From Pseudomonadota bacterium (GTDB lineage: Bacteria; Pseudomonadota; Gammaproteobacteria; Pseudomonadales; Oceanobacteraceae), in contig JAIXHJ010000007.1 of assembly GCA_030145845.1 (NCBI GenBank), positions 149,887 through 213,886 of the forward strand: a stretch of DNA of 64,000 nt, in the 5' to 3' direction. The notes beneath the pieces are model-generated. The model did no database searches and was not told the origin of the DNA. It saw only the letters and a program-made list of their open reading frames with translations. The position numbers and the translations under genes were made by a program. The first letter of the stretch is position 1. Each line of letters starts with the position of its first letter. Of the stretch, positions 20,628 through 30,899 are shown piece after piece.

Positions 20628-21622
20628 TACTTCTTCTCCTGGGCTTTTTTCTCAGCTTTTTCAGCCTGCTCAGCTTTCTGCGCTTCGTATTTGGCAAGGA
20701 CGTCAGCACGGTTGGCTTCGTCCGCCAGCGGGAAGCCTTTTTCAGCACGGCTGTTGAAGTAAGCCTGAGCAACGGCCCGGGCCAGGGTGCGCACGCGCAG
20801 GATATAACCCTGACGCTCAGTCACGGAGATCGCACCGCGGGCATCCAGCAGGTTGAAGGTGTGGGAGGCTTTCAGTACCTGTTCGTAAGCGGGCAGCGGC
20901 AGGCTGGCGTCGATCAGGCGCAGGGCATCTTTTTCGTACTGGTTAAAGGCGGTGAACAGGAAGTCGACATCGGCGTGCTCAAAGTTGTAAGCCGACTGCT
21001 CCACTTCGTTCTGGTGGAACACATCGCCGTAAGTGACGGCTTTGCCGTCCGGGCCGTAAGTCCACACCAGATCGTAAACGGAATCCACTTCCTGCAGGTA
21101 CATGGCGATACGCTCGAGACCGTAGGTGATCTCACCGGTCACCGGGAAACATTCCAGACCGCCCACCTGCTGGAAGTAGGTGAACTGAGTCACTTCCATA
21201 CCGTTGAGCCACACTTCCCAGCCCAGACCCCAGGCGCCGAGCGTCGGCGATTCCCAGTTGTCTTCGACGAAACGCACGTCGTGCACTGTGGTGTCGATGC
21301 CCATGGCTTTCAGCGATTCGAGGTATTTTTCCTGAATATCCACCGGGTTCGGTTTCATCACCACCTGAAACTGGTAGTAGTGCTGCAGGCGGTTCGGGTT
21401 TTCACCGTAACGGCCGTCGGTCGGACGGCGGCTGGGCTGCACGTAAGCGGAGCTCCAGTTTTCCGGGCCGATGGCCCGCAGGAAGGTCGCGGTGTGGAAT
21501 GTCCCGGCACCCACTTCCATATCGAGGGGTTGGTTAATCACACAGCCCTGTTCGGACCAGTATTCCTGCAGGGCAGCGATCAGGCCCTGGAAGGTTTTGA
21601 CGTTATGGCGACTCTGACTCAC
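20627..21622 (-). CDS. glyQ: Glycine-tRNA ligase subunit alpha
   Basis: A 331-residue catalytic alpha subunit with the class II motifs ([19 protein letters not shown]). It is about 28 residues longer than E. coli GlyQ because of a Lys/Glu/Ala-rich C-terminal tail ([15 protein letters not shown]) just before the junction with glyS. First gene of glyQS. The gap to the next gene (145 bases) shows no further gene. Confidence 0.98.
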   Translation of the reverse strand: MSQSRHNVKTFQGLIAALQEYWSEQGCVINQPLDMEVGAGTFHTATFLRAIGPENWSSAYVQPSRRPTDGRYGENPNRLQHYYQFQVVMKPNPVDIQEKYLESLKAMGIDTTVHDVRFVEDNWESPTLGAWGLGWEVWLNGMEVTQFTYFQQVGGLECFPVTGEITYGLERIAMYLQEVDSVYDLVWTYGPDGKAVTYGDVFHQNEVEQSAYNFEHADVDFLFTAFNQYEKDALRLIDASLPLPAYEQVLKASHTFNLLDARGAISVTERQGYILRVRTLARAVAQAYFNSRAEKGFPLADEANRADVLAKYEAQKAEQAEKAEKKAQEKK

Positions 21623-21767
21623 GGTGGGATTCCTGAATTCTCAAAGAGTGTGCATGGTCTGCAAAATAAAAAGACGCCGGATTATAGCAGCGCTGAGCGA
21701 TGATTACAGGGGCTGAGTTGTGTTGCTGTGGCGGCCGGCGGCAGGATTTCCGCCGGCTGAGTGCGCT

Positions 21768-22400
21768 TCAGGGTAAGTGAATACACACTGAAGCACCGCC
21801 ACCGGAACGGTTGCCGTAGCTGACACGGCCGATTTCTTCGCCGGTTTTGTGCGCTTCAGCAATCAGGCGGATAAAGAACAGGCCCATGCCGGTGCCTTCG
21901 GTTTTGGTGGTTTCCTGCTCACCGTTGAGGATGCTGTCTTCAAAACCATGGCCATTGTCTTCCACACAGATCGACAGGCCCTGACTGTCGTCGGCGCTGA
22001 TATGGATATGGGTGGCGCCGGCCTGAGCGCTGTTGGTGATCATGGTGATCAGCGCCAGATTGAGCAGGCTTTCGTTGTAGAACCCCTGACAGTCTTCGCC
22101 GATTTCGTTGTGAAACTGGATGGTCGGGAACTGCAGCTGGGTGGATTCAATGGCGTCGGCGGCGGTGTCGTGCGGCCAGGCGTCATCCATCGGAAAGGCG
22201 GACTTCTGTTCCAGACGGAACAGGCTGACCATCTGCAGGGTGTCGTTCTTCAGTCGGTTGGTGCGCTGCAGGATGGGTTCCAGATGGTGGTGGTAGCGTT
22301 TGGGAATATGCGACAGGGCTTCCTGTTCATAATCTAGCAGTGCCTGCAGCTGGTTTTTCAGATCGTGGATAACTGCGCCGGCAATGTGTTCGAATTTCAT
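21768..22400 (-). CDS. Soluble histidine kinase-like protein (HATPase)
   Basis: A 210-residue protein with a HisKA-like helix (VIHDLKNQL, probable phospho-His12) and an HATPase_c domain: N-box ITNSAQAG, G1 DNGHGF, G2 GTGMGLFF. No membrane segment or input domain is visible, so input must come from a partner. It starts 12 bases after a response regulator with TPR repeats, its likely partner. The signal is unknown. The short size and missing sensor domain suggest that it is a signalling adaptor kinase. Confidence 0.88.
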   Translation of the reverse strand: MKFEHIAGAVIHDLKNQLQALLDYEQEALSHIPKRYHHHLEPILQRTNRLKNDTLQMVSLFRLEQKSAFPMDDAWPHDTAADAIESTQLQFPTIQFHNEIGEDCQGFYNESLLNLALITMITNSAQAGATHIHISADDSQGLSICVEDNGHGFEDSILNGEQETTKTEGTGMGLFFIRLIAEAHKTGEEIGRVSYGNRSGGGASVCIHLP

Positions 22401-22412
22401 CGGTTTTCCCTG

Positions 22413-24050
22413 TTACATTCCCGCGGCACGTTTCAGCCGCATAAAGGTGCTCTTCAGACGCTCGTATCGTTCAAATCGTTCATCATTATCACCGATTTTG
22501 CCCACTCTCTGGAAATAGCGATAGCAGTCGCGCAGCTGATCGACGTCTATCTGGGTGTTTTCAATCAGGCTGAGCTTGGCCTGAATCGCATTCAGCAGCA
22601 CGGAAACCCCGGCTTCATCATAGGAGGCGGCCTCGTCGAAGGCGATGACGGCATTGGCATAATCGCCTTTTTCATAAGCCCCGACGCCGGTTGAGTTAAG
22701 CGCGGCAGCGTGTTCGCGGATCACCACCTGATTGAGATTGGTTTCCAGCGTATCCAGCTGCTGCAGCGACGGGCCACTGAGGCCGCTGTCGCGCAGGGTG
22801 CGCAGCATCTTCTTGGCTTTCACATGCTGGCCGGTATCGATATAGGCTTCGGTCATCTGCAGCTGCTGTTCGGCGCTCGGCTCTTTCATGCGCTGCAGCA
22901 CTTCCTCCGCCCGCTTAGCGGATTGGCGGGCTTTGTCGTCGTCTTTCAGGGCGACGTAGGTTTTACCTTCGGCGATGCTGCTTTCGAACATCACGCTGTC
23001 CTGACCGGCGTAGTCCTGACGCAGTTCTTCGATGGCGCGGAATACTTTATCGGCCCGGGTGCGTTGTTCGCGGCCCTGCGCGGAGCCCAGCAGATGACGC
23101 ACGCTCTGGGTGAACTGCAGATAGTTTTTTGAGGTTTTGTAGCAGGAATTGCGGCCCAGACGGATGGCGGCCTCAAAGGCGGCTTCGGCGACCGGGTAGT
23201 CTTCATTGGCATAGGCGATGCGCCCCAGCTCCATCTGCCGCAGCACGGCTTTGGGGGAGATGGCCACGGCTTTTTCCAGCTGCTTCTGGGCTTCCAGCGG
23301 CTTGCCCAGACTGTTGAGAATAATGGCACTCCAGTCGTAACACTGGACGTACAGCGGGTGGGCAACCAGCGTCTGTTGGATGATGGCCAGGGCGCCGCGC
23401 GAGTCACCGAGAAAGTGCATGCAGATCGCCTGCCCCAGACGTGCCCACGACACCGAGCGCTGGTTGAGCAGAGCCGAATACACGCGGATGGCTTCATTGT
23501 AACGCTGCTGGCGGATATAGAGTTTGCCCAGTACACGGGTGAGCGGCATACGCATTTTTTTATCGCTGGCCAGCAGTGCTTCGGCCAGCTGAATGGCTCC
23601 GTCAGTATCATCGTTGTCAATCGCCTGATCGACCCCGGCGAGGCGTTCCTTGATGGTAATAATGCGGATCAGCCGCTCGCGCAGCATATTCAGCGTAAAG
23701 GGCTTGGTGATGTAGTTGTCGGGCTCATATTCCAGTGCCCCCATCACCATATCGACGGCGTTTTCACCGGTGACCAGAATAAACAGCGAGCTGGCGCGCA
23801 GGCGGTTGCAGTAGCGCGCTTCTTCCAGCACCTGCTGACCATCCTTACCTTTGCCGAGGTTGTAATCGGAGAGGACGATGTCGTAATCCTTCTGCAGGAT
23901 CAGTTCCATGGCTTCGCGGCCATCGGTGGCCGAATCCGGCTGGCTGGCGCCGAGCATGGTAATCATTTTTTTCAGGGAACTGCGCGCCTCAACCAGATCA
24001 TCAATGATCAGGATGCGCTTATCCTTCAGGGTTTCTTCGAGGTTAATCAT
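22413..24050 (-). CDS. Response regulator with TPR-repeat output
   Basis: A 545-residue protein, starting at ATG (MINLEETLKDKRIL); an upstream TTG would add ten residues. The receiver domain (about 8-130) has IIDD, the phosphoacceptor in VLSDYNLG, TGE and the KPF lysine. The remainder is a chain of TPR-like helical repeats (about 150-540), for example YNEAIRVYSALLNQ and AKKMLRTLR. There is no DNA-binding or enzymatic output, so it probably acts by protein contacts. It forms an operon with the soluble kinase downstream. Confidence 0.88.
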   Translation of the reverse strand: MINLEETLKDKRILIIDDLVEARSSLKKMITMLGASQPDSATDGREAMELILQKDYDIVLSDYNLGKGKDGQQVLEEARYCNRLRASSLFILVTGENAVDMVMGALEYEPDNYITKPFTLNMLRERLIRIITIKERLAGVDQAIDNDDTDGAIQLAEALLASDKKMRMPLTRVLGKLYIRQQRYNEAIRVYSALLNQRSVSWARLGQAICMHFLGDSRGALAIIQQTLVAHPLYVQCYDWSAIILNSLGKPLEAQKQLEKAVAISPKAVLRQMELGRIAYANEDYPVAEAAFEAAIRLGRNSCYKTSKNYLQFTQSVRHLLGSAQGREQRTRADKVFRAIEELRQDYAGQDSVMFESSIAEGKTYVALKDDDKARQSAKRAEEVLQRMKEPSAEQQLQMTEAYIDTGQHVKAKKMLRTLRDSGLSGPSLQQLDTLETNLNQVVIREHAAALNSTGVGAYEKGDYANAVIAFDEAASYDEAGVSVLLNAIQAKLSLIENTQIDVDQLRDCYRYFQRVGKIGDNDERFERYERLKSTFMRLKRAAGM

Positions 24051-24165
24051 CAGGCGGTAATGAATATTTAACGGGATCAATTGAGTCTAGCAGAGCAGTG
24101 CCGGCCTGCCGGGTGTTTTGCCGGCCGGCAGCAGCGGGTAAACTGCCGCCTTCCGTAACAGAAGG

Positions 24166-25086
24166 GTGAAGACATTGAAGGCACTGACGGGATATCTGGT
24201 AATCGGTGTTATCCGGCTGCTGAGCCTGATGCCACTGGGGCTGGCACAGAGAGGCGGGCGTCTGCTGGGCCGCATGTTGTGGTGGCGCCGGACCCGCTCG
24301 CGTGAAGTGGCGCGGGTGAATATCCGTCACTGTTATCCACAGCTGAATGCCGCGGAACAGGAGCAGTTGGTGCACGATACCCTGCTGCAGAACGGTATGG
24401 TGGCCGCCGAAATGGGGGCGATGTGGGGCTATTCGCCGCAGCGCTGCCTGCAGCTGATCCGCCATGTGCATAACAAAAATCTGTTGGATGACGCGCTGGC
24501 AGATGAGCGGGGCCTGCTGGTGCTGGCACCGCATCTGGGCAACTGGGAGCTGCTCAACACCTATCTGGCCGCACAGGCTGAGCTGACCGCGATGTACCGG
24601 CCGGCGAAAAATGCCGTGTTCGATCAGTGGATGCACCGCCGTCGTGAAGCCACCGGCGGTAATCTGGTGCCGACTACTTCGGCCGGGGTGAAGGCTCTGT
24701 TCTCGACGCTGCGTAAAGGCGGCATGGTGGGGGTGCTGCCGGATCAGGAACCGAAAGAACGCAGCGGCATTTTTGCGCCTTTTATGGGAATGAGCGCACT
24801 GACACCGAAAATGCCGCAGGAGCTGCTGGCGCGCACCGGAGCCCGTGCGGTGTTTGCTTTCACCCGGCGCCTGCCGGAGGGCAAAGGCTTTGATGTGTAT
24901 TTTCTGGCAGCGGATGAGGCGATTTATGCTGACGACCGGGAAGTGGCAGCGGCGGCGATGAACCGCGGTGTTGAAGCCTGCGTTGAGCATTGCCCGGAGC
25001 AGTATCAGTGGACTTACAAACGCTTCAAACGCCAGCCCGGCGGCGGCAAGGAAAAAGATCCGTACCGCATTGCCGGGGTGCCATAA
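24166..25086 (+). CDS. LpxL/HtrB-type acyltransferase (lipid A or lysophospholipid)
   Basis: A 306-residue inner-membrane acyltransferase of the LpxL/LpxM superfamily. An N-terminal hydrophobic helix (about 8-25) anchors it. The catalytic motif HLGNWE (about 122-127) and the DQEP motif (about 197) are present. Pseudomonas has a lauroyltransferase (HtrB1-like) at the same place in the gene order, so late acylation of lipid A is likely. The start is either the GTG (MKTLKAL) or a TTG three codons later; GAAGGG lies just upstream. Confidence 0.88.
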   Translation: MKTLKALTGYLVIGVIRLLSLMPLGLAQRGGRLLGRMLWWRRTRSREVARVNIRHCYPQLNAAEQEQLVHDTLLQNGMVAAEMGAMWGYSPQRCLQLIRHVHNKNLLDDALADERGLLVLAPHLGNWELLNTYLAAQAELTAMYRPAKNAVFDQWMHRRREATGGNLVPTTSAGVKALFSTLRKGGMVGVLPDQEPKERSGIFAPFMGMSALTPKMPQELLARTGARAVFAFTRRLPEGKGFDVYFLAADEAIYADDREVAAAAMNRGVEACVEHCPEQYQWTYKRFKRQPGGGKEKDPYRIAGVP

Positions 25087-25104
25087 GCGGCGGGACAGGC
25101 AGGC

Positions 25105-26553
25105 TCAGCTGCGCCAGAAACGCGGGCTGAGCAGCACCAGCAGGGTAAAAATTTCCAGCCGGCCGAGCAGCATGGTCAGCGCCAGCAACCACTTGGCGGT
25201 ATCCGAAATATCGCCGTAGTGGGTGGACACATCACCCAGCCCGGGGCCGAGGTTATTCAGACAGGAACCGACGGCAGAGAAGGCAGTGACCTGATCCAGC
25301 CCGGTCGCCATCAGCGCCAGCATCATAACCATAAAGGTGACGATATACATGGCAAAGAAACCCCACACCGCATCCAGAATCCTGCCCGGCACCGCGCGGT
25401 TGCTGATTTTCACCGGAATGACCGCATTGGGGTGAATCAGGCGGTGGATTTCACGCACCCCCTGCTTATAAATCAGCAGCACACGGATCACCTTCATGCC
25501 GCCACCGGTGGAGCCGGTGCAACCGCCGATAAAGGCCATCATAAACAGCAGTACCGGCAGGAATACCGGCCAGACTGAGAAGTCAGAGGTGCCGAAGCCG
25601 GCGGTGGTGGCCACCGATACCAGCTCGAACAGACCGTAACGCACTGACTGGCCGAAATCGAAGGTGCCGGTGTACCAGAGGGCAGAAATCGTCATCACCG
25701 CACCGCCGGCCATCACCAGAAAGAAGAACTTCAGTTCCGAATCCTGCCAGTAATGGCTCAGGGTTTTGTTGCGCCAGGCATAAAAATGCAGCGAGAAATT
25801 CAGCGCCGCAATCAACATAAAGAAGATGGCGATGGCCTCGATCAGCGGGCTGTCGAAGTGGCCGATGGAGGCATCATAGGTGGAAAAACCGCCAATGCCG
25901 ACGGTGGCAAAGCTGTGCACCACGGCGTCGAACAGACCCATGCCGGCGGCCCAGTAAGCCAGCGCACAGGCAATGGTCAGAAACAGATAGATGTACCACA
26001 GCGCCTTGGCGGTTTCGGCGATGCGCGGTGTCAGCTTGGAATCCTTCATCGGCCCCGGCATTTCCGCCCGGTACAGCTGCATACCACCAATGCCGAGCAT
26101 TGGCAGAATCGCGACCGCGAGCACGATAATGCCCATGCCACCCATCCACTGCAGCTGCTGGCGGTACCAGAGAATGGATTTGGGCAGGAACTCCAGCCCG
26201 GTCATGACGGTGGCGCCGGTGGTGGTCCAGCCGGACAGGGATTCAAAGAAGGCATCCGCAAACCCCAGCCCGGGATTTTCTGACAGCATAAACGGCAGGG
26301 TGCCGGCCAGCCCCAGCGTCAGCCAGAACAGCGCCGCGATCAGGAAGCCGTCACGGGTACGCAGTTCCTGACGTACCGAACGCACCGGCAGCCAGAAGGT
26401 AAAACCGATGCCGAATACCAGCGCCATCGCCGTGATAAAGGCACTGGTGGCGCCATCGTCATACCAGACGGACACCAGAATCGGGGGCAGGATGGCGATG
26501 CTGAACAGCATCAGAAAAATACCCAGAATACGCGCAATGACGGTCAGGTGCAT
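25105..26553 (-). CDS. trkH: Trk potassium uptake protein TrkH/TrkG
   Basis: A 482-residue potassium-transporting membrane subunit with about ten hydrophobic segments and pore loops typical of TrkH (TTGATVMTG, TVGIGGFS, TTAGFGTSD, CTGSTGGGMK). It imports K+ with TrkA as cytoplasmic gate. It lies 15 bases after trkA, at the end of the def-fmt-rsmB-trkA-trkH run. Confidence 0.96.
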   Translation of the reverse strand: MHLTVIARILGIFLMLFSIAILPPILVSVWYDDGATSAFITAMALVFGIGFTFWLPVRSVRQELRTRDGFLIAALFWLTLGLAGTLPFMLSENPGLGFADAFFESLSGWTTTGATVMTGLEFLPKSILWYRQQLQWMGGMGIIVLAVAILPMLGIGGMQLYRAEMPGPMKDSKLTPRIAETAKALWYIYLFLTIACALAYWAAGMGLFDAVVHSFATVGIGGFSTYDASIGHFDSPLIEAIAIFFMLIAALNFSLHFYAWRNKTLSHYWQDSELKFFFLVMAGGAVMTISALWYTGTFDFGQSVRYGLFELVSVATTAGFGTSDFSVWPVFLPVLLFMMAFIGGCTGSTGGGMKVIRVLLIYKQGVREIHRLIHPNAVIPVKISNRAVPGRILDAVWGFFAMYIVTFMVMMLALMATGLDQVTAFSAVGSCLNNLGPGLGDVSTHYGDISDTAKWLLALTMLLGRLEIFTLLVLLSPRFWRS

Positions 26554-26568
26554 AAGCGAGCCGGATCC

Positions 26569-27942
26569 TCAGAAGAAGCCAAGGCCGACCTGGAACAGAC
26601 GCTCCACATCCGCGATGTGTTTTTTGTTCATCACAAACAGAATCACGTGATCGTTGGATTCCACCACCACATCGGAGGTGGCCATAATCACGTCCTCACC
26701 GCGCACAATGGCACCGATGGTAGTGCCCGGCGGCAGTTTGATTTCGCGGATCTTACGTCCGACCACCTTGGATGAACGGCTGTCACCGTGGGCAATGGCC
26801 TCAATGGCCTCGGCGGCACCACGGCGCAGTGAGTGAACATTCACTACGTCGCCACGCCTTACGTGCGTAAGCAGACTGCCAATGGTGGCCTGCTGGGGCG
26901 ACAGTGCCACATCGACCATGCCGCCCTGTACCAGGTCGACATAAGCGGCTTTGTTGATCAGGGTGATCACCTTGCGGGCGCCCAGCCGTTTGGCCAGCAG
27001 CGACGACATGATGTTGACCTCGTCGTCGTTGGTCAGGGCACAGAATACGTCCGTGCTCTCGATGTTTTCTTCTTCCAGCAGGGTTTTGTCGGTGGCGCTG
27101 CCCAGCAGTACCACACTGCGGCTCAGGTGTTCGCTGAGGAACTCGGTACGTTGTGGCGAGTGTTCAATGATCTTGATCTGATACTGCTTCTCCAGCGAGC
27201 GCGCCAGCCGGTAACCGATATTACCGCCACCGACGATCATCACCCGCTTGTAGGAATCTTCTTCGCGGCGCAGCTCTTTCATCACCCGGCGGATGTTTTC
27301 CCGCGCGGCGACAAAGAACACCTCGTCGTCGGCTTCAATGATGGTGTCACCGGTGGGCTCAATCGCTTTGTTGCGGCGGAACACCGCCGCCACCCGGGAA
27401 TCAATATTGGGCAGGTGATTCTTCAGATGATGAATGGCCTGTCCGACCAGCGGGCCGCCGTAATAGGCTTTCACTGCGACCAGCTGTGCCAGGCCGTCGG
27501 CGAAGTCCATCACCTGCAGCGCCCCCGGATACTGCAGCAGGCGGCTGACATAGTTGGTGACCACCTGCTCGGGTGAAATCAGCACGTCGATGGGAAAGGC
27601 GTCGGCGCGGAACAGATCGGCCTGTTTCAGGTACTGACCGGTGCGGATGCGGCTGATTTTGGTCGGCGTGCGGAACAGGGTATAAGCCACCTGACAGGCG
27701 ACCATATTGGTCTCGTCGGAGTTGGTGACGGCGATCAGCATGTCGGCGTCATCGGCGCCGGCGTCACGCAGAATATTGGGGTAAGAGCCGCGGCCGAGAA
27801 CGGTCTTGATGTCGATGCGGTCCTGCAGTTCACGCAGGCGGTCGGCATCGGTGTCGACCACGGTAATATCGTTCTGTTCGTTGGCGAGGTTTTCCGCCAG
27901 CGAACCGCCGACCTGACCGGCTCCCAGGATGATGATTTTCAT
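26569..27942 (-). CDS. trkA: Trk potassium channel NAD-binding gating subunit TrkA
   Basis: A 457-residue peripheral protein with two RCK modules, each with a Rossmann motif: [12 protein letters not shown] (residues 5-16) and [12 protein letters not shown] (about 236-247). Each is followed by a TrkA-C domain. It binds NAD(H)/ATP and gates TrkH. It lies 46 bases after rsmB, as in Pseudomonas. Confidence 0.97.
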   Translation of the reverse strand: MKIIILGAGQVGGSLAENLANEQNDITVVDTDADRLRELQDRIDIKTVLGRGSYPNILRDAGADDADMLIAVTNSDETNMVACQVAYTLFRTPTKISRIRTGQYLKQADLFRADAFPIDVLISPEQVVTNYVSRLLQYPGALQVMDFADGLAQLVAVKAYYGGPLVGQAIHHLKNHLPNIDSRVAAVFRRNKAIEPTGDTIIEADDEVFFVAARENIRRVMKELRREEDSYKRVMIVGGGNIGYRLARSLEKQYQIKIIEHSPQRTEFLSEHLSRSVVLLGSATDKTLLEEENIESTDVFCALTNDDEVNIMSSLLAKRLGARKVITLINKAAYVDLVQGGMVDVALSPQQATIGSLLTHVRRGDVVNVHSLRRGAAEAIEAIAHGDSRSSKVVGRKIREIKLPPGTTIGAIVRGEDVIMATSDVVVESNDHVILFVMNKKHIADVERLFQVGLGFF

Positions 27943-27988
27943 ACTGTCTCTGTACCCCGAACCGCCACGCTGGCAGTGTTATTCTGTC

Positions 27989-29320
27989 TTACTCTGCTTT
28001 CGTCATCAGAGCGTAGTAGAAACCGTCGTGACCGCCCTGCTGTGGCAGCAGTTGTCGCCCGGCATTACAGGGGTTTCCCCACGAAAAGTCCAGTTTCTGC
28101 AGTGTCAGGTCATGCGTTGCGTCAGCAAAGCGGCGGATCTGCTCACTGTTTTCCTGCGGCAGCACGGAACAGGTGGCATACAGCAGGCGGCCTCCGGGCT
28201 TCAGCAGAGACCAGGCGCTGGCCAGCAGGCTGGCCTGCAACACCGCCAGCTGCTCAATATCCTCACGGCGGCGCAGCATCTTGATATCCGGATGACGGCG
28301 GATCACGCCGGTGGCGGAACAGGGCGCATCCAGCAGGATGGCATCGAATGGTTCACCGTCCCACCAGGAGGCCGGCGTGGCCATATCGGCGCAGACCACG
28401 TCCGCTGTTAATTGCAGACGCGCAAGGTTTTCATGCACCCGGCCGAGGCGGCTTTCTTCAATATCCAGCGCCACGACCCGGGCCGCGGCACGTTCCAGCA
28501 GCGCGCAGGTTTTGCCACCGGGGGCGGCGCAGGCATCGAGGATGCGTTCACCGTCCTGCGGTGCCAGCAGTTGGGCGGCCAGCTGTGCGGCTTCGTCCTG
28601 CACACTGACATCGCCATCAGCGAAACCGGGCAGTTGGGTGACGTCGCAGGATTCTGCCAGATAAATGCCCACGTCAGAATAAGGTGCCGGCCGGGCTTCA
28701 ATGCCCTCTGCCTGCAGACGCTCAAGATAATCCGCGCGGCTGCCATGGCGGATGTTCACACGCAGACAGAGCGGCGGCCGTTCGTTGTTCTGCTGCAGAA
28801 TGTCCGGCCACTGTTGCGGCCAGGCTTTGGTCAGCATTTTGACCAGCCATTTCGGGTGACTGGTGGCGGTAACCGGATTGTCATCCAGTGGCGGCAGCAG
28901 GGATTCGTACTCGCGGCCATAGCGGCGCAGGCAGGCATTGATGACCGGCTTGGCGTAGCCTTTGCCTAGCTCTTCGCAGACGTCGACGGTGGCGTGCACG
29001 GCGGCGTGCGGTGCCTTGCCCTGAATGGCGAGCTGGTAGAGGCCGATGATCAGCAGCGCGTGCAGATCCTGATCTTCCGGCCCGAACGGGTTTTTCAGCA
29101 GAATTTTGCTGAGGGCGTTGAGGCGCTGAAAGTGACGGCAGCTGCCGAGGGTCAGATCGCGCAGGAAGCCGCGGTCGGCCGCTTCCACTTTATCTTCCAG
29201 CGGTGGCAGGCACTGATTCAGTGACTGGCCAGCCATGACCGCGCTGACCGCGGTGGCGGCGGCACGACGGGCGCTGAGGACGGTGCTGCGGGCGTTATCC
29301 CAGGGAGATGGGGCGCTCAC
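27989..29320 (-). CDS. rsmB: 16S rRNA (cytosine-967-C5)-methyltransferase RsmB
   Basis: A 443-residue SAM-dependent methyltransferase for C967 of 16S rRNA. An N-terminal NusB-like RNA-binding domain (1-~140) is followed by the catalytic domain with the SAM loop DACAAPGGKT and the two catalytic cysteines in DAPCSATG and YATCSV. The GTG start overlaps the fmt stop codon (GTGA), so translation is coupled. Confidence 0.97.
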   Translation of the reverse strand: MSAPSPWDNARSTVLSARRAAATAVSAVMAGQSLNQCLPPLEDKVEAADRGFLRDLTLGSCRHFQRLNALSKILLKNPFGPEDQDLHALLIIGLYQLAIQGKAPHAAVHATVDVCEELGKGYAKPVINACLRRYGREYESLLPPLDDNPVTATSHPKWLVKMLTKAWPQQWPDILQQNNERPPLCLRVNIRHGSRADYLERLQAEGIEARPAPYSDVGIYLAESCDVTQLPGFADGDVSVQDEAAQLAAQLLAPQDGERILDACAAPGGKTCALLERAAARVVALDIEESRLGRVHENLARLQLTADVVCADMATPASWWDGEPFDAILLDAPCSATGVIRRHPDIKMLRRREDIEQLAVLQASLLASAWSLLKPGGRLLYATCSVLPQENSEQIRRFADATHDLTLQKLDFSWGNPCNAGRQLLPQQGGHDGFYYALMTKAE

Positions 29321-30267
29321 AGGTCAGACGCCAGCATGTGATTGGGCTGGAATAATTGCGGGTGGCCGAGAATCACTTCCGCCACCGACATCGGCTTTTT
29401 ACCGGCCAGCTGCAGGCGGGTGATACGCAGTACGCCTTCGGCGCAGGCGACATCCAGCCCCTGGGCGCTGACATTGGCGATGGTGCCGGGCAACAGGTGA
29501 GTGACTTTGGTCAGCGGTTCTGCCATCAGCACCCGGATGCGCTCATCGCCGAGCAGGGTGTAAGCCATCGGGAAAGGATTGAAGGCACGCACGCGCAGCG
29601 CCAGTGTTGCAGCCGGCTGTGACCAGTCGAGCAGCGCTTCCTGCTTGCTCAGCTTGTGGGCGTAACAGGCCTGTGCGTCGTTCTGTTGTTCAGGCTGCAG
29701 TTCGCCGGCTTCGAGCTTCTGCAGGGTGGCCAGCAGTGCCGCCGGACCCATATCGGCCAGCCGGTCATGCAGGCTGCCGCCGGTGTCGTCTGCGCTGATG
29801 CCGGTGGTGACTTTACTGAGCATGTCGCCGGTATCAAGGCCGGCATCCATCTGCATAATGGTGATGCCGGTAACCTTGTCGCCGGCTTCAATACAGCGCT
29901 GGATCGGCGCCGCACCACGCCAGCGTGGCAGCAGAGATGCATGTACATTCAGGCAGCCGTAACGCGGTGCATCGAGCACGTTCTGCGGCAGGATCAGGCC
30001 ATAAGCGACGACGATCATGACATCGGCCTGCAGGCTCTGCAGTTGTTCAACCGCGGCCGGGTCTTTGAAATTCAGCGGCTGATAAACCGGCAGCTGGTGC
30101 TCCAGCGCCACCTGTTTGACCGGGCTGGGCTGCAGTTTTTTCCCGCGGCCGGCTGGCCGGTCGGGCTGGCTGTAAACACCGATGACCTCGTGCTCTGACT
30201 CAATCAGGGCGCGCAGGTGCACGGCGGCAAAATCCGGGGTGCCGGCAAACAGAATGCGTAAGGCCAT
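29317..30267 (-). CDS. fmt: Methionyl-tRNA formyltransferase
   Basis: A 316-residue enzyme that formylates Met-tRNA(fMet). The hallmark HASLLPRWRGAAPI (about residues 107-120) and the early FAGTPDFAA loop are present. It follows def by three bases, the usual pairing of formylation and deformylation. Confidence 0.97.
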   Translation of the reverse strand: MALRILFAGTPDFAAVHLRALIESEHEVIGVYSQPDRPAGRGKKLQPSPVKQVALEHQLPVYQPLNFKDPAAVEQLQSLQADVMIVVAYGLILPQNVLDAPRYGCLNVHASLLPRWRGAAPIQRCIEAGDKVTGITIMQMDAGLDTGDMLSKVTTGISADDTGGSLHDRLADMGPAALLATLQKLEAGELQPEQQNDAQACYAHKLSKQEALLDWSQPAATLALRVRAFNPFPMAYTLLGDERIRVLMAEPLTKVTHLLPGTIANVSAQGLDVACAEGVLRITRLQLAGKKPMSVAEVILGHPQLFQPNHMLASDL

Positions 30268-30270
30268 CGG

Positions 30271-30789
30271 TTATTTACCCTGCCGGGCTTCAAGCTTGTG
30301 TTTCTTTTCCAGCTTGCCTTTGATGCGGTTACGCTTCAGGGGCGAGATGTAATCGACCATCAGCTTGCCTTCCAGATGGTCCACCTCGTGCTGAATGCAG
30401 ACCGCCAGCAGGCCACGGCACTCCAGTTCGAACGGCTTGCCGTCGCGGCCGGTGGCCTTCACCAGGCAGTGTTCGATCCGGGTCACTTCTTCATAAAACC
30501 CTGGTACCGACAGGCAGCCTTCCTGCATGGTTTCCGGTTCACCTTCGAGTACGGTGATCTCAGGGTTAATAAATGTTAACGGTTCGCTTTTATCCTCGGA
30601 TATATCAATGGTAATGATACGTTCGTGGACATTAACCTGAGTGGCGGCCAGACCGATGCCCGGCGCCTGATACATGGTGTCGAACATATCGTCGACAATG
30701 TTGCGTACCCGCTCATCCACTTCGGCCACTGGCTGGGCCTTGGTGCGTAATCTGGGGTCCGGGTATTCTAAAATTTCGAGTATGGCCAT
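30271..30789 (-). CDS. def: Peptide deformylase
   Basis: A 172-residue Fe(II)/zinc enzyme that removes the N-formyl group. Motifs [16 protein letters not shown] and HEVDHLEG contain the metal ligands (Cys and two His). The chosen ATG gives the standard N-terminus [14 protein letters not shown]; an upstream in-frame start would add 20 residues with no similarity to the family. First gene of def-fmt-rsmB-trkA-trkH, divergent from the LysM gene. Confidence 0.97.
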   Translation of the reverse strand: MAILEILEYPDPRLRTKAQPVAEVDERVRNIVDDMFDTMYQAPGIGLAATQVNVHERIITIDISEDKSEPLTFINPEITVLEGEPETMQEGCLSVPGFYEEVTRIEHCLVKATGRDGKPFELECRGLLAVCIQHEVDHLEGKLMVDYISPLKRNRIKGKLEKKHKLEARQGK

Positions 30790-30899
30790 AGAGTTGCGTA
30801 CTTTTATAGAACTGAGTGCGGCTGACTTGCTAAGATGCGGGTCAGGCAATGAGTTTCAATGCGTGATTGTCAATCCGCTAATGATAAAGGGAATACAGG

